Source of the DNA: Talpa occidentalis
Taxonomy: Eukaryota > Chordata > Mammalia > Eulipotyphla > Talpidae
Direction of reading: 5' to 3'
Assembly: GCF_014898055.3 (NCBI RefSeq)
Contig: NW_023601543.1
Coordinates: forward strand, 17,243,433 to 17,307,432
Length of the DNA: 64,000 bases
Shown: positions 61,446 to 64,000 of the stretch, piece after piece
Numbering within the stretch: the stretch's first letter is position 1
Layout: the number at the start of each line of letters is the position of its first letter
Made by a program: the position numbers and the translations under genes
The notes under the pieces: generated by a model
What the model saw: only the letters and a program-made list of their open reading frames with translations
Told to the model about the DNA's origin: nothing
Database searches by the model: none

Positions 61446-61659
61446 ATATGCAAAATCTATGTGACTTCATACTGGACACCATGCACATTAGTGGGAGAAG
61501 TGTATCTCTCAAGTTGAGTAAAATTGTGGGGATCATTATAGGGAACGGTTTCTGAGCTATTGCCTAGTACCAAGTGTGGACTATGGAGACGTATAGTAAA
61601 TCCTACAACTATTGGATAAAGGAGATCATGTGGGACATTTGAAAAATGAACCAAAAGTC

Positions 61660-61830
61660 AAGGGGGACATGGCTTCTTGCCCTGGCTCTGCCACGAACCA
61701 CACATGTCACCTTGGGCAAGCCATTGAACTTCTCCGGGCCTTGATTTTTTAATCCTATAAGAAGGTTGTTCTGAGAATTAAATGTGCATATGAAAGTTTT
61801 CTATAGACTGTACAGGACTATGTTAGTATA
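61660..61830 (+). mobile_element. MIR element
   Basis: 'cctggctctgccacgaacc', 'caccttgggcaagccattg' and 'gttctgagaattaaatgtg' follow MIR order. Confidence 0.88.
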
Positions 61831-64000
61831 AGAAATTGCACTTACTAGAAATTGTTGACACTGGTGAAAACATCCTGAAATTGTGCGGATTTCATCTCAA
61901 AAGGAGTGTTATATTGAACAAAAATTTAGTAGTAGTAAGTTGGGAGAGTCTTTGTGGAAAGAATTTCATAGTACTCTAGGTACACTCAACAATAATTAAG
62001 AATTTTTTTATTAGCAACATACATTTAATATAATTGAAGTTTCAAATAGGCCTTTTTAAGAAACAGACCCTTTTATCCTTTGTAAATTGCCAAAAAGTTT
62101 TATATTCGTAGCCCCCCATGCCCACTCCCACCCCAGTGTCTTCCTTTCCCTCATATGAGGATTGTTTTGGATCTGATTGTACATATGTTTGAAGGATAAT
62201 TTGGCCTAATTTGTTTACAGGAATTACAAGGGTGACCTTTATTCAGCTGTCTCCTTTTTGATTCCCATAACTTCTGGATCTATCAAGGTATGTGCATTCT
62301 TCACTGAAAAAATTACTTTGGGAATTGAACACATAACTAAAAGAATGGAATGTCCCACTGATACAGTCAATTGTATGTATTGAGTGCCATGTAAATGAGA
62401 TGAATTGTTTTAGACTTTTAGAAACCTATTTGGCCAATGTATAGATAAGCTTTGTCTGTGCTCCATAATTGTTAGAGTCTTTGAAAACCAACTGTGCAGT
62501 CTGTTCTATATATTTGAAGAGTCTGTGACCTTTTCTACATATAGCTTCTAAAACCAAGAGATTCCTTGACTAATAGGAATATGCAGATTATGAAGGAGAG
62601 CTATGACCAATGCAGATATCTGCAAAATCCTTTAGTAGTTTTCATTGACTGAAAATAAGCTTGATATTTCTCCATATGAATGGAAAATATATTCCATTAG
62701 ATAATTTTAATGCCAAAACAAATATTAGCCTCCCGAAATGAATGTTTATATTTTTAGGAAAGTCTGAAGTAAAATATCAGCATTAACATGGTATTGTATT
62801 CATTTATTTAACCTTCCATCCTTCTTTTTCACCTCTCCATCTATCATTCCACATGCTAAACAGATATTTATTGAGCAACTACTAAGCAAAAGTTGTTGTG
62901 CCATTTCTTTTGGTAAATGTACCAATGTAGATAGAATTCATTGGAATATTGAGAGAGTGATTACTGCTAAATTCAGTCCTTTGTTAGATGGAATATGTGA
63001 GAAAATGTGGTAAGGCAGGGGAGATTTTCAAATTAATAAAAATTTTCAGTTACCTGAGGGACTTCCTTCATTGCTCTCCATTCTAATTAAAAGTATTGGT
63101 CAATGTTAAGTCCTTAGTAAGTAGGGATTAGAAAGCATTGAATTTCCCCCACATTTGTACTTATGTTTAGCATTGTTATGCATCATTATTAAAATATAAG
63201 TTCTCATTCCAACTTATAAATAGTCAAAAGAATATCTGAATTTGTGGCAAGTCTCTGGAATCACTTGACACTCTTTCAAGTACATGAAACTGAAAGTACA
63301 TAAAAATGAATTCCATAAAATCTTAAAATTTGCATTGCTCATCAAAAAAATACACTACACATATATTAACGGACTGGACTTGTTAATTGGGCTCCAGTTA
63401 ATTGAAATTAGTCTGTAATGTCAGTTTAGATGGAGTTGTCAATTTTAACTATGCACATAGTTCTTTTTGTCATTCTTCAGAGTCACTGCCTTTAAGATAA
63501 TACCATTGCCAAAAAGATCAGATCACAATAGGAAAAAAATTATCATCAGAAAATAAAATGACAGATTAAAAAGAAGGTTTTTGAGGAAGGAAGATGTAAT
63601 CTTTGCACATTTGTGTTATCTGTGAAAATAATTTTGTGAATTTGGAAATTGTGTGTATGCCAGTTGTGTAGTATTAACTGAAAGGCTGTTTTTCATACTA
63701 AGAAGGTTTGAGTGTGTGGAAAATGACAGTTTTCTTAACCTAATGTGAATAAATAGAGTAGAATGGAGGGAAAATAACTAATAGGTCGAAAAAATGTGCA
63801 GTTATGAAACTAATTGGCACTAAATATTTAAGTTCAGAGAGCAGCTATTTTTCCTCCCTTATAGGAACAACATTGTATCGTAGAAAATCCCTTTCCACTA
63901 ATCAGAAAACAGTTTCTACTTTCAGTCTTATGTGAGTAGTATGGTACCACTCAGGTCACTTCTGCACTCTGATCCTTGCTTTTCACATATCTATAATAAA
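61831..64000. other. unique intronic sequence to the window end
   Basis: AT-rich and non-coding. A short old-repeat motif 'gatatttattgagcaacta' is at about 62863. No exon with good splice sites or coding frame was recognised. Confidence 0.45.

Overview
The window is nuclear DNA from a placental mammal, not a microbial or plasmid segment. It has long, AT-rich, gene-poor stretches full of LINE-1, MIR, L2, MaLR-type LTR and hAT fossils. There is one isolated CpG-rich block, and no long open reading frame outside LINE-1 ORF2. The lineage marker is a tRNA-derived SINE present in 17 copies or fragments. It starts GGCCTCCCTGGTGGCGC, has an A box TGGCGCAGCGG and a B box GGTTCGATCCC, and ends in AAATAAATCTTT. 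It is not a primate Alu, rodent B1/B2, carnivore SINEC, horse ERE, cetacean/ruminant or pig type. From memory of SINE families I lean towards a bat, most likely the horseshoe-bat group (Rhinolophoidea), but this is inference and needs a database match.

Layout. 1-105: end of a hAT-like element. 106-3880: antisense LINE-1 carrying an AT-rich minisatellite and one SINE. 3880-9850: unassigned sequence with a 68-bp tandem duplication, a 147-bp repeat pair, a second diverged repeat pair, a GA tract running up to a head-only SINE, and a possible degenerate retroviral remnant. 9850-13285: mostly unique sequence plus an MLT1-like LTR and a CA repeat. 13285-17400: antisense LINE-1 interrupted by a younger sense LINE-1 and a SINE. 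17640-22330: older LINE-1 pieces, a SINE, a 3' LINE-1 fragment, a LINE-1 with a 5' inversion, and LTR pieces. 22330-43980: mostly unique sequence with scattered SINE, MIR, L2, MER5-like and LTR fossils. About 44010-47830: a CpG island with a probable non-coding first exon on the plus strand, ending at a splice donor at 46610/46611. 47830-64000: presumably the large first intron of that gene, with few repeats (SINEs, a 5S rRNA pseudogene, L2, old LINE-1, MIR).

The single host gene inferred is a CpG-island promoter plus a 5' UTR exon with two overlapping short upstream ORFs. Its coding exons lie beyond the right edge, and I could not identify it. A CpG promoter standing alone in gene-poor surroundings with a long first intron is typical of developmental or neuronal genes; that is inference only. 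The rest of the window is readable as a transposition history. Nested insertions and target-site duplications give a relative order: hAT, MIR, L2 and MaLR LTRs first, then LINE-1, then the SINEs.

I found no undescribed gene system. The items best worth checking are the head-only SINE form with an altered B box, the two local repeat pairs with nearly equal spacing, the clear twin-priming LINE-1, the 5S pseudogene, and the CpG-island first exon with its TAATG-coupled upstream ORFs.
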